Below are positions 34,471-42,497 of a stretch of DNA of 64,000 nt, piece by piece; the stretch's first letter is position 1; every line of letters begins with the position of its first letter. A model generated the notes under the pieces. It did no database searches and had not been told where the DNA came from. It saw only the letters and a list, made by a program, of their open reading frames with translations. A program made the position numbers and the translations under genes. This DNA is from Bradyrhizobium diazoefficiens (GTDB lineage Bacteria > Pseudomonadota > Alphaproteobacteria > Rhizobiales > Xanthobacteraceae), in the NCBI RefSeq assembly GCF_016616885.1, contig NZ_CP067102.1, positions 682,001 to 746,000 on the forward strand, given 5' to 3'.

Positions 34471-35204
34471 GCTGCGTTGTCCTCCATCGCGCCCCCAAGG
34501 AACAATTGTCCGATGCGCGGATCATTCAAAATGGGTTCCGCCTTGTCGACCATGCGGGTCTGGCCGAGTTCGAGCACGACGCCGATATCCGATATCTCCA
34601 GCGCCGAGCGCGCGTTCTGCTCGATCATCAGGATGGTGACGCCGCGGTCGCGCAGGCTTTTGAGGATGTCGAAAGTCTGCTGCACCATCAGCGGCGATAG
34701 GCCGATCGAGGGCTCGTCGATCAGCACGAGCTTTGGCTCGAGCAGCAGCGAGCGGGCGATCTCGAGTTGCTTCTGCTCGCCGCCCGAGAGGGTCGAGGCC
34801 TGCTGCGTCGACTTGCGGCGCAGCGCGGGAAACAGGTCGAGCGCCGCTTCGATCCGCGTGGGCAGGTCGATGCCTTTTCCGGCTGAGACTCCGCCGAGCT
34901 CGACGTTGCTGCGGACTGAGAGCTCGGGAAAGATGTTACGGCCCTGCGGCACGTAGCAGATGCCGGCATTGAGCAGCGCGCGCTGGCCCAAGCTGGTGAC
35001 GTCGCGACCGGCAAAACTGATCTTGCCCTCGCGCAGCTTCAGCAGGCCGAAGATCGCCTTGAACACGGTGGACTTGCCGGCGCCGTTCGGGCCGATGATG
35101 GTGGTAATGGTCGCCGGCGGCACCGAGAATGTCGTGCCGTTCAGGATCGTCATCTTGCCGTAGCCGCCGACGAGATTTTGAACCGAGAGGATCGGATCGC
35201 TCAT
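34467..35204 (-). CDS. livF: HAAT ABC ATPase LivF
   Basis: This 245-residue ATPase has Walker A GPNGAGKST, signature LSGGEQKQ, Walker B LVLIDEPSIGLSP and an RNIFPELSVRSN LivF-type segment. It energises the permease pair encoded upstream in the operon. Its stop overlaps the start of quiC and the gap to livG is 12 bp, so the transport and catabolic genes are one unit. Confidence 0.93.
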   Translation of the reverse strand: MSDPILSVQNLVGGYGKMTILNGTTFSVPPATITTIIGPNGAGKSTVFKAIFGLLKLREGKISFAGRDVTSLGQRALLNAGICYVPQGRNIFPELSVRSNVELGGVSAGKGIDLPTRIEAALDLFPALRRKSTQQASTLSGGEQKQLEIARSLLLEPKLVLIDEPSIGLSPLMVQQTFDILKSLRDRGVTILMIEQNARSALEISDIGVVLELGQTRMVDKAEPILNDPRIGQLFLGGAMEDNAA

Positions 35205-35216
35205 GGCTCGCTTTCC

Positions 35217-35960
35217 CTAATGTCCGAGATAGGCTTCGATCACGGCGGGGTTTTTCCGGACCTCGTCGGGCCGCCCCATCGCCAGCACCTTGCCTTCCGC
35301 CATCACCATCACCCGTGAGCACAGCGACATCACGAACTCCATGTTGTGCTCGATCACGACGAAGGTCGCGTTCTTCTCGCGGTTGATCGCAACCAGCCGT
35401 TCCTTCAAATCCGACAGCATCGTCGGATTGACGCCGCCGGCGGGCTCGTCGAGCAGTACCAGCCGCGGGCCGCCCATGAACGCCATGGCGGCATCGAGCA
35501 GCTTTTGCTGGCCGTAGGAGAGACCGCCGGCGGGTTCCGCTGCGAGATGATCGAGCTTGAAGAAGCCGATCATCTGGTTGGCGGTATCCGTCAGTCCGGC
35601 ATCGGAGCGGCCGGCCAAGCGCGAGGCCATGTTGCCCTGATGCTCCTGGCCTGCGAGGATCAAATTCTCGCGCACCGAGAGTTTTGGAAACACCTGCAGG
35701 AGCTGGAAGGTGCGGCTGACGCCGAGCTTGTTGAGCTCGGAGGGACGTAGGCCGGTGACGACCTTGCCGTCGAGCTTGACCTCGCCGCCTGATGGCGTGA
35801 GCTGGCCGAGAATGCAGTTGAACAAGGTCGACTTGCCGCAGCCGTTCGGGCCGATCAGGCCGAGGATCTCGCCCTCACGCACATCGAACGAGACGCCGTC
35901 GACCGCGGTGATGCCGCCAAAGCTCTTCTTGATGTCGGTGACTTCGAGGACCGCACTCAT
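35217..35960 (-). CDS. livG: HAAT ABC ATPase LivG
   Basis: The 247-residue ATPase has Walker A GPNGCGKST, the LivG-type QLLQVFPKLSVRENL loop, signature LSYGQQKL and Walker B LVLLDEPAGGVNP. ATG 35960 is chosen from the family N-terminus (MSAVLEVTDIKKSFGG) and overlaps the livM stop as ATGA. The open frame that extends further upstream is only the livM gene read in another frame. Confidence 0.92.
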   Translation of the reverse strand: MSAVLEVTDIKKSFGGITAVDGVSFDVREGEILGLIGPNGCGKSTLFNCILGQLTPSGGEVKLDGKVVTGLRPSELNKLGVSRTFQLLQVFPKLSVRENLILAGQEHQGNMASRLAGRSDAGLTDTANQMIGFFKLDHLAAEPAGGLSYGQQKLLDAAMAFMGGPRLVLLDEPAGGVNPTMLSDLKERLVAINREKNATFVVIEHNMEFVMSLCSRVMVMAEGKVLAMGRPDEVRKNPAVIEAYLGH

Positions 35961-36955
35961 TGCGCCGTCTCCAGTCGGGATTTTGCGACGGCGCGCAGCG
36001 CGGAGGCCGCCTTGGTGCGCCGCGCGGCCATATAACGGTCGAGGATTCCCAAGATGCCCGTCGGCGACCAGATCAGAAGCCCCATCACCGCGATCGCGTA
36101 GAGCATCAGATAATAGCCTTCCGTGAAGCGCAGCCATTCCGGCAGCAGCACCGCGATCATCGCCCCCAGGAAAGGACCGAAGTAAAAGCCGGCGCCGCCG
36201 ACGATCACCATCATCAGGAGATCGAGCGAGAGCGACAGGTTGAACGGCACGGGATCGATATATTGCGTCAGCGGCGCATAGAGCGCGCCAGCCACGCCGC
36301 CGAGAGCCGAGCCGATCGCGAAGGCCATCAGCGTGTAGCGGCGGGTATCGATGCCGAGCGACTGGGCGCGCAGCGGGTTCTCGCGCAGCGCCATGAAGGC
36401 CCGTCCCCAGGGCGAGCGGATCAGCCACCAGACCGCGACGGACACGATCGCGAGCGAGCCTAGGCAGACATAATAGAAAGGGAGCGGCTTGTTGGTCGCG
36501 ATGCCGAAGAAGTGCGGCCGCGGAATATTGGAAATGCCGTAGATGCCGCCGGTGAGCCAGCTCTCGTTGCGAAACACCAGGAACGCCAGCGTCGAGAAGG
36601 CGAGCGTGACGAAGGCAAGGTAGTGGTGCTGCACGCGCAATGCGGGATAGCCAAGCACCCAGCCGACCGCGAAGGCGAGCACGACCGCGACCACGATGGC
36701 GGCCGGCAGCGGCCAGCCATGGCTCGTCATGATCGCAGAAGCATAGGCGCCGATGCCGACGAAGGCGCCCTGCGCCAGCGACACCTGGCCGGCATAGCCG
36801 AGCGTGAGGTTGAGCCCCATCGCGGCGATCGTCATCACGGCCCACTGGCTCAGGATGAACAGGCCGTAGCGGTTGAAGTTCATGGGAATGACGATCAGGC
36901 CGGCAATGACGATGAGGCCGAGCGCGATCTTCAGGGGTTTGGCGAAGCTGCTCAT
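35957..36955 (-). CDS. livM: HAAT ABC permease LivM
   Basis: The 332-residue inner-membrane protein has about eight helices and the LivM hallmarks LNLTLGYAGQVSLAQGAFVGIGAY and SPWGRAFMALRENPLRAQSLGI (cytoplasmic coupling loop). Start ATG 36955 overlaps the livH stop as ATGA. Confidence 0.92.
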   Translation of the reverse strand: MSSFAKPLKIALGLIVIAGLIVIPMNFNRYGLFILSQWAVMTIAAMGLNLTLGYAGQVSLAQGAFVGIGAYASAIMTSHGWPLPAAIVVAVVLAFAVGWVLGYPALRVQHHYLAFVTLAFSTLAFLVFRNESWLTGGIYGISNIPRPHFFGIATNKPLPFYYVCLGSLAIVSVAVWWLIRSPWGRAFMALRENPLRAQSLGIDTRRYTLMAFAIGSALGGVAGALYAPLTQYIDPVPFNLSLSLDLLMMVIVGGAGFYFGPFLGAMIAVLLPEWLRFTEGYYLMLYAIAVMGLLIWSPTGILGILDRYMAARRTKAASALRAVAKSRLETAQ

Positions 36956-37827
36956 ACCGTGCGCTCCTCGGCGCGGCCGAGCAGTCCTTGCGGCCGGAAC
37001 AGGATGACGACGATCAGGAAGATCATCGGCACGGCGGCGCGGTACTGCGTCGAGACATAGGCGGCCGCGAGATTGTCGAGCACGCCGATCAGGAGGCCGC
37101 CGGCGATGGCGCCGCGCACCTGGTTGAAGCCGCCGACGATCGCAGCGACGAAGGCAGCCTGGCCGAGCACCTCTCCGGACGAGAACTTGGCGAGATAGAT
37201 CGGCGTGATCAGCAGCGAGGCCAGCGCGACCAGGAAAGCGTTGATCAGGAAGGTCAGCAGGATCATGCGCTCGACGGGCACGCCGATGATGCGCGCAACC
37301 GTCGGGTTTTGGGCAGCCGCCTGCATCTGGTGGCCGAGCGAAGTGCGGTTGAGCAGCGTGGTCAGGCCAAACACGGCAACAATGGCGACGACGAGCACGC
37401 CGATGCTTTGCAGCGAGACGGCGTGGCCGAGGATGTAGATGTCGCCGGTCGGCACGATCGACGGAAACGGCGAAGCCTCCGCGCTGAAGAATTGCTTGAC
37501 GGCCTCCTTGATGCCGATCGCCAGCGCCATGGTCGCGATGGCGAGCGGCAGCACGCCATGGCGCATCATCGGATCGACCAGCAGCATCTTGAAGCCCAGC
37601 CCAAGCAGGATCATCGAGAGCAGGATGCCAAGGATGATCGCGAGCCAGAACGGCGCGCCGGCATGCATCGCCGCCAGCATCAAAAACGCGGGCAGCATGA
37701 CGAACTCGCCTTGCGCGAAATTGATGGTCTGCGACGTCTGCCACAGCAGCGTGAACCCGACCGCGACCAGCGCATAGATCGCGCCAGTGGCAAGTCCCGC
37801 GACCAGAAGATCGAACAGATTGGACAT
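36952..37827 (-). CDS. livH: HAAT ABC permease LivH
   Basis: The 291-residue permease has about eight helices with LivH motifs: ATGAIYALVAVGFTLLW, INFAQGEFVML, and the coupling loop MQAAAQNPTVARIIGV. Start ATG 37827 follows GAGAGGGG. A longer frame to 37989 passes through the intercistronic repeat and is not used. It pairs with LivM for substrate passage. Confidence 0.92.
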   Translation of the reverse strand: MSNLFDLLVAGLATGAIYALVAVGFTLLWQTSQTINFAQGEFVMLPAFLMLAAMHAGAPFWLAIILGILLSMILLGLGFKMLLVDPMMRHGVLPLAIATMALAIGIKEAVKQFFSAEASPFPSIVPTGDIYILGHAVSLQSIGVLVVAIVAVFGLTTLLNRTSLGHQMQAAAQNPTVARIIGVPVERMILLTFLINAFLVALASLLITPIYLAKFSSGEVLGQAAFVAAIVGGFNQVRGAIAGGLLIGVLDNLAAAYVSTQYRAAVPMIFLIVVILFRPQGLLGRAEERTV

Positions 37828-37844
37828 TTTCCCCTCTCTCCTCT

Positions 37845-37978
37845 CCCTCGCCCCGCTCGGGGAGAGGTTGGGTGAGGGGAAGCCTCCGCGAGAATGGTGA
37901 CAGTTGGACTCGCGGAGGCTCCCCTCACCCGGAATTTGCTGCGCAAATTCCGGCCTCTCCCCGCAAGCGGGAGAGGCG
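37845..37978. repeat. Intercistronic double hairpin between binding protein and livH
   Basis: Arms 37870-37892 and 37909-37930 pair over about 22 bp with one bulge. CCGGAATTTGCTGCGCAAATTCCGG (about 37929-37953) forms a second hairpin, and CTCTCCCCGC/GCGGGAGAG (about 37955-37975) a third. The block belongs to the CCTCTCCCC family and separates the binding-protein gene from livH in one operon. Confidence 0.8.
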
Positions 37979-37985
37979 AAGAACC

Positions 37986-39116
37986 TCACTTCACCTTCGG
38001 CAGCACCTGCTTCACGACCTGCTTGCCTTCGACCACCTCGACCAGAAAACTCTGCCGGTCGATGTCGCCGGTCTCGTTGAAGGTGACGTCCATCAAAATG
38101 CCCGGCTCGTCCGTGGCCTTGATGGTCAAGCCATGCAGCGTGTCGGCGAAGGCCTTGGAATCGACCTTGCCCATCTTCTCGGTGGTTGCCTTCACCATGT
38201 AGACGGCGAGGTAGCCCTTCAGGCCGTTATGGTCAGGAACGTAATTGTACTTCTTCGAGAAGCGATCGCGGAATCCCTTGATCAAATCGACCGGGGCATC
38301 GGTGGTGAGGCCGACATGGCCGCGCGCGCCGTTGGCGGCATCGCCGGCGAGCTCGATCACCTTCTGGCCGATCAGCGTGGTCTCGCCCATCAGCGGTGCG
38401 GTGACGCCCTGGCGCTTGAGCTCCTTGAGAATACGCGCGCTCTCTTCCTCGTTCAGATAGACGAACACGGCGTCGGGATTGGCGGCCTTGATCTTGCCGA
38501 CGTCGGCGGCGAAATCGGCCTGCCCAGCTTCGGTGGAGAGATCGGCGACGACCTTGGAGCCGAGCCGCTCCAGCTCCTTGACCACGACGTCGCGTCCGCC
38601 GCGGCCGAAGTCATTGTTGACCCAGATCACCGCGACCGACTTCGCCTTCATGTCGTCGTGGATGTACTTTGCGACCTTCGGCATCGAGGACTGCTGGCCG
38701 AACGAGGTGCGGAACAGGAACTTGTTGCCGGCCTGCGTCAGCTCGGCGGCTTCACCGCCCATGATCTGCGCGATGCCGGCTTCTGCGGCGAGCGGGGCGG
38801 TGACCTTCACCGAGCCGGAATAGCCGGGTCCGAGCAGCACATAGGGCTCGGCGTCGAGCGCCTTCTGCACCTGCGCGCGCGCCACGCCGGGGTTGGACTG
38901 CGAGTCGGCATGGCTGACTTCAAGTTTGCGTCCGAGCACGCCGCCCTTGGCGTTGATCTCCTCGATCGCGAGGTCGATGCCGTTCTTCCAGTTAGTGCCG
39001 ACGGTGGCGCCGCCGCCGGAGAGTTCGGCGACGTCGGCAAGCTTGATCGCCTGTGCCAAGGCGCCCGATGTCGTGATTGCGGTGAGCAGCGCGCCCACCA
39101 GTAGCGTTGATTTCAT
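37986..39116 (-). CDS. HAAT-family binding protein of the shikimate operon
   Basis: The 376-residue periplasmic protein has a signal peptide (1-22, ending SGALAQ) and a LivJ-like fold (IKLADVAELSGGGATVG, LGPGYSGSVKVTAPLA, VIWVNNDFGRGGRD). It lies between aroE and livH, so shikimate or quinate is the inferred ligand. ATG 39116 follows GGGAGGAGAGG at the usual distance. Confidence 0.9.
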   Translation of the reverse strand: MKSTLLVGALLTAITTSGALAQAIKLADVAELSGGGATVGTNWKNGIDLAIEEINAKGGVLGRKLEVSHADSQSNPGVARAQVQKALDAEPYVLLGPGYSGSVKVTAPLAAEAGIAQIMGGEAAELTQAGNKFLFRTSFGQQSSMPKVAKYIHDDMKAKSVAVIWVNNDFGRGGRDVVVKELERLGSKVVADLSTEAGQADFAADVGKIKAANPDAVFVYLNEEESARILKELKRQGVTAPLMGETTLIGQKVIELAGDAANGARGHVGLTTDAPVDLIKGFRDRFSKKYNYVPDHNGLKGYLAVYMVKATTEKMGKVDSKAFADTLHGLTIKATDEPGILMDVTFNETGDIDRQSFLVEVVEGKQVVKQVLPKVK

Positions 39117-39143
39117 CGTCCTCTCCTCCCGTTTCAATTTCGC

Positions 39144-39167
39144 AAGCGGCCTTGTGTCCGGCCGCTT
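39144..39167. repeat. Small hairpin between aroE and the binding-protein gene
   Basis: AAGCGGCC at 39144-39151 and GGCCGCTT at 39160-39167 form perfect arms with an 8-base loop. No T-run follows on the minus strand, so it is not a simple terminator; it is more likely an mRNA stabiliser or attenuator. Confidence 0.6.
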
Positions 39168-39171
39168 CGCC

Positions 39172-40050
39172 TCAAGCTGCCTGATAGGCGGCGCTGCGCG
39201 CGGCCATCACGGCGTCAAAAGCCTCTCCCATGACTTCGGTCGACGGGGCAAGGCCTGTGAACAGTTCGAAGGCGTCGGCAGCCTGGTAGATCGCAAGCTC
39301 GCGCCCGGTCATGATTCGCGCGCCCATCGCTTGCGCTGCGGCAAGGAGCGGCGTGATCAGCGGCGAATAGACGGCGTCGGCGACCCACAGGCTCTGGCGC
39401 AGCAGCGCCGGCGCGACCGGGGTGTCCCGGTTCGGCAGCATGCCGACCGGCGTGCCGTTGACGAGGCCGGTTGCGCCGTCGAGCGCGTCCTCGACGCTCT
39501 TGGCCACCCGCGCGCCGCCATGCCCGGCCAGCAGCGCGGCGAGTTTTTCGGCCCGCGCCGGCTCGCTATCGAAGATGCGAAGCTCAGCCACATCAAGGCT
39601 TGCCAGCGCAAAGGCAATCGCCTTGCCGACGCCGCCGGTGCCGATGACGGCCACTGCATTCCCGGCAGGAGCCAGCAGCGGCTTGACGGCGCGCGCGAAG
39701 CCGGTGGTGTCGGTATTGTGGCCGATCAGGCGGCCGTCCTTGACGACGACGGTGTTGACCGCCGCCATCGTGGCCGCAGTCGTGGCCAGCTCGTCGAGCA
39801 GCGGGACCACCGCCTCCTTGTAGGGAAAGGTGACGTTGACGCCTGCAAAGCCGAGCCGCCGCACGCCCTCGAGCATCATGCTGAGACCGCTCGCATCCGC
39901 GCCGGCGACTTCGATGAGCTGGTAATGGCCGCGCAGGCCGCGTGCCTCGGCGGCGCACTCATGCATGGCAGGGGAGGCGGAATGGGCGATCGGCGCGCCG
40001 ATCAGGCCCGTCAGCAGTTTTTTGGGGGCAGCAGGTCCGCGGCTAGACAT
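39172..40050 (-). CDS. aroE: Shikimate/quinate dehydrogenase (catabolic AroE-like)
   Basis: The 292-residue enzyme has the AroE substrate site (IGAPIAHSASPAMHE, NVTFPYKE, GHNTDTTGF) and the cofactor loop GTGGVGKA. After the second strand the sequence reads IFDSEPARAEKLA. An aspartate here, in place of the N-R-T of biosynthetic NADP-dependent AroE, is typical of NAD-dependent quinate/shikimate dehydrogenases. It heads an operon with a HAAT importer and quiC, so it should oxidise imported shikimate to 3-dehydroshikimate. Confidence 0.87.
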   Translation of the reverse strand: MSSRGPAAPKKLLTGLIGAPIAHSASPAMHECAAEARGLRGHYQLIEVAGADASGLSMMLEGVRRLGFAGVNVTFPYKEAVVPLLDELATTAATMAAVNTVVVKDGRLIGHNTDTTGFARAVKPLLAPAGNAVAVIGTGGVGKAIAFALASLDVAELRIFDSEPARAEKLAALLAGHGGARVAKSVEDALDGATGLVNGTPVGMLPNRDTPVAPALLRQSLWVADAVYSPLITPLLAAAQAMGARIMTGRELAIYQAADAFELFTGLAPSTEVMGEAFDAVMAARSAAYQAA

Positions 40051-40171
40051 GATCCATTATCGTCTTGAGGGCGCGTTGATGTCCGGCCATTAGCGGGGAA
40101 ATCCGCGCCATTCCAAGAGGGACGATAGTCTTTCCCTTGCCTAACACAATTACCCATTTATCCGGCAAACC

Positions 40172-40184
40172 TAACATTATGTTA
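40172..40184. promoter_or_regulatory. TAACAT-T-ATGTTA dyad upstream of the shikimate operon
   Basis: A perfect 13-bp palindrome fits the T-N11-A LysR box. It lies 122-134 bp before the aroE start and overlaps the stop codon of the LysR gene. It is the likeliest operator in this gap, though LysR sites are usually nearer 60 bp from the promoter. Confidence 0.4.
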
Positions 40185-41120
40185 TTTTTTGCGTCCACGC
40201 GCCGAGCCGGCCTTGCCGTTGCCGCGGGACGGCTCGACCGCGCGCATCTCGGCGCGCAGGGACTCGATGAAATGCTCGACGTGGAGCGACAGCGGCGCGC
40301 CGCGCTTGACTGCGATGTAGGTGTCGAACCGGGTCGGCTCGGTGATCTTCAACAGCTCGATGCCGGGATAGCCGCCATGGGCGACCGTGAACTGGTCGAT
40401 GATGGCGATGCCGAGGCCGGCCTTCACCAGCGCGCAGACCGTGGTGCCGAACCGCGCGCGGATGGTGATGTTGTACTCCAGCCGGTTGCGCGCAAAAATC
40501 TCGGCCATGATCCGGCCGTAAGGGTCGTTGGGATCGATGCCGATCAGCGGATAGCGGGTGATCTCGGCGGCGGAGACCTGCTTGCGGCCGGCAAGCTCGT
40601 GGCCGGGCGGCACGATGCAATAGAGCTCGCCCGAGGCGAGCGGCATGAAGTCGAGGCCGGAGTGTTCCAGCCGGTAGCTCATCGCCACGCACTCGCCGCG
40701 GCCGAGCATGAGATAGTCGATCGCTTCCTCGATCTTGAGGATGTTGATGTCGATGCCGAGATCGGGATAGCGGCGGCGGACGCGCTCGATCGCGCGCGGC
40801 ACCATCACCTGCGAGATGCTCGGCACCGAGCCGATGCGCAGTTCCGACAATCCGCCGCGGCCGATCTTGGAGATGATCTCGGAGAGATCGTCAACCTTCT
40901 TGTAGACGCCGTTGATCTGCTCGAAAATGTTCTCGGCTTCGGGCGTCGGGAAGTAGCGGCCGTTCTGGCGCTGGAAGAAGCGGATGCCGAGCGAGCGCTC
41001 GGTGTATTTGACCAGCCGGCTGATCCCCGGCGCCGACACGTTCAACAGCTTCGCCGCGCCGCCAATGGTGCCCGTCACCATCACGGCACGGATCACTTCA
41101 ACCTGGCGCAGCGTCATCAT
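40182..41120 (-). CDS. LysR-family regulator upstream of the shikimate operon
   Basis: The 312-residue protein has an N-terminal winged helix (TLRQVEVIRAVMVTGTIGGAAKLLNVSAPGISRL, quoted in part: residues 3-36) and a C-terminal effector domain. It lies upstream of the aroE operon on the same strand with a 131-bp gap, so control of that operon by a shikimate-derived ligand is inferred. ATG 41120 is chosen over 41168 and a second ATG follows at 41117. The C-terminus is a basic tail. Confidence 0.87.
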   Translation of the reverse strand: MMTLRQVEVIRAVMVTGTIGGAAKLLNVSAPGISRLVKYTERSLGIRFFQRQNGRYFPTPEAENIFEQINGVYKKVDDLSEIISKIGRGGLSELRIGSVPSISQVMVPRAIERVRRRYPDLGIDINILKIEEAIDYLMLGRGECVAMSYRLEHSGLDFMPLASGELYCIVPPGHELAGRKQVSAAEITRYPLIGIDPNDPYGRIMAEIFARNRLEYNITIRARFGTTVCALVKAGLGIAIIDQFTVAHGGYPGIELLKITEPTRFDTYIAVKRGAPLSLHVEHFIESLRAEMRAVEPSRGNGKAGSARGRKK

Positions 41121-41345
41121 GGTCTTGAAATGTCCCTGGCATCCGAAAGAGATCGCGGCGGCGATCATCTCACGAGAGCCGTGACGTCATCCAGCGGCAA
41201 GTAGGGCTTTCAAGCGGGGCTTTAGTGGGAGCAGAAGGCCGGATGACTTCGCAGTCAGGGTGTGTCGACCAAAATCCGCGCGTTCAAATCGAAGGGCATC
41301 GTCGCGCGATCTGTTGCATCGGCGCGGTCTGATGCGACCTGTGTC

Positions 41346-41522
41346 CTAGCCCGCCGGACTCTCCGGCGAAGCGCTGTCGACGAGCTTGGGACGCTCGCTT
41401 TGCAGCACGTCGCGCGCGAACTCGATGATCTTCTGCTTGTTGGCCGTATCGCGCACGGCGAAAAACACGCGGTTCAATTCCAGGCCGAGCACGCTGTTGA
41501 GGGCAATGTTCTCGTCTTCCAT
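41346..41522 (-). CDS. Small hypothetical protein, 58 aa
   Basis: The frame from ATG 41522 to TAG 41346 gives a soluble, charged 58-residue protein: MEDENIALNSVLGLELNRVF, then a helical segment with KQKIIEFARDVLQSE and a short proline/serine tail. GGGAAAG lies upstream. Codon use is normal for the genome (G/C-rich third positions), while the opposite-strand frame reads like an antisense shadow. It is unrecognised and divergent from the quorum-sensing regulator. Confidence 0.6.
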   Translation of the reverse strand: MEDENIALNSVLGLELNRVFFAVRDTANKQKIIEFARDVLQSERPKLVDSASPESPAG

Positions 41523-41687
41523 CGTGGCTTTCCCGCTTTAGACGCCTTAGGTGTAACTTGGCGTCACTTCTCCACAAGTAGATTAAATCTTCGCGTTAAG
41601 GACTCACCGGAGAACTACGGAAGCGGTAAATAGAGGCAGCCCCCAAAGACGTGCTATACGGACCGGCGAGCGTCAGGAAACGCACCG

Positions 41688-42416
41688 ATGTCCGCCGTGG
41701 ATTATGGCCGGGAAGCGCTGGACTTCATCGAAGGGCTGGGAGCCTATGGCAGGGTCCCGGACGCTATGAATGCGCTTGAAACGGCCTTCGGTCGTTTCGG
41801 CTTCGAGACCATCATCGTGACCGGCTTGCCGAATCCCGATCAGCGGTTTGCGCAGATGGTACTCGCCAAGCGCTGGCCGGCGGGATGGTTCAGCCTCTAC
41901 ACCCAGAATAACTACGATCGCGCCGATCCCGTGGTGCGGCTGTGCCGGCAATCGGTTAACCCGTTCGAGTGGTCGGAAGCGCCCTACAATGCCGAGCTCG
42001 AGCCGACCGCAGCCGAGGTGATGAACCGCGCCACTGATTTTCGCATGTCGCGCGGTTTCATCGTGCCGATCCACGGACTCACGGGCTATGAAGCCGCGGT
42101 GTCACTCGGTGGCGTTCATTTGGACCTCAATCCTCGCAGCAAGCCGGCGTTGCACCTGATGGCGATGTACGGCTTTGACCAAATTCGCCGCCTGCTCGCG
42201 CCGACACCTTATTCAGCGACGCGTCTCACCCCGCGCGAGCGCGAGGTGATCTCCTGGGCTTCGCAGGGCAAGTCAGCCTGGGAGATTGGCGAAATCCTGC
42301 ACATCACGCAGCGCACGGCCGAAGAGCATCTTGCAACTGCCGCGCGCAAGCTCGGCGCCGTCAACCGTACGCATGCGGTCGCGCTGGCGATCAGGCACAA
42401 GATCATCAATCCCTAG
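41688..42416 (+). CDS. bjaR: LuxR-family quorum-sensing regulator (BjaR type)
   Basis: The 242-residue protein has an acyl-homoserine-lactone-binding domain (about 20-165). Its conserved pocket residues are W, Y, D and P in WFSLYTQNNYDRADP, and W in FEWSEAP. A LuxR helix-turn-helix (about 178-235; LTPREREVISWASQGKSAWE) follows. It should bind the signal made by the bjaI product encoded 81 bp downstream and act on the 20-bp palindrome between them. In Bradyrhizobium this pair uses branched-chain isovaleryl-HSL, and relatives use aryl-HSLs. Confidence 0.9.
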   Translation: MSAVDYGREALDFIEGLGAYGRVPDAMNALETAFGRFGFETIIVTGLPNPDQRFAQMVLAKRWPAGWFSLYTQNNYDRADPVVRLCRQSVNPFEWSEAPYNAELEPTAAEVMNRATDFRMSRGFIVPIHGLTGYEAAVSLGGVHLDLNPRSKPALHLMAMYGFDQIRRLLAPTPYSATRLTPREREVISWASQGKSAWEIGEILHITQRTAEEHLATAARKLGAVNRTHAVALAIRHKIINP

Positions 42417-42422
42417 GCGACG

Positions 42423-42442
42423 TATTGGGAAATTTCCCAATA
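42423..42442. promoter_or_regulatory. Lux-box-like 20-bp perfect palindrome upstream of bjaI
   Basis: TATTGGGAAA at 42423-42432 and its reverse complement at 42433-42442 form a perfect 20-bp dyad with no spacer, the size of a lux box. It ends 55 bp before the bjaI start, where a LuxR-type activator would overlap the -35 region. Confidence 0.8.
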
Positions 42443-42497
42443 TCGAACCCGCCTCTTTTCGCAGAGGCTGACCTCCATTGAGGCTGAATGGGGGGGC

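Noticed and set aside
35961..37744. Fusion of LivM with an upstream 260-residue arginine-rich domain
   Set aside because: The extension is the livH gene read in another frame; the ATGA overlap and family N-terminus set the livM start at 36955.
41262..41633. Plus-strand frame of 123 codons between lysR and bjaR
   Set aside because: Its codons look like the antisense of the 58-residue minus-strand gene, which has the better start site and composition.
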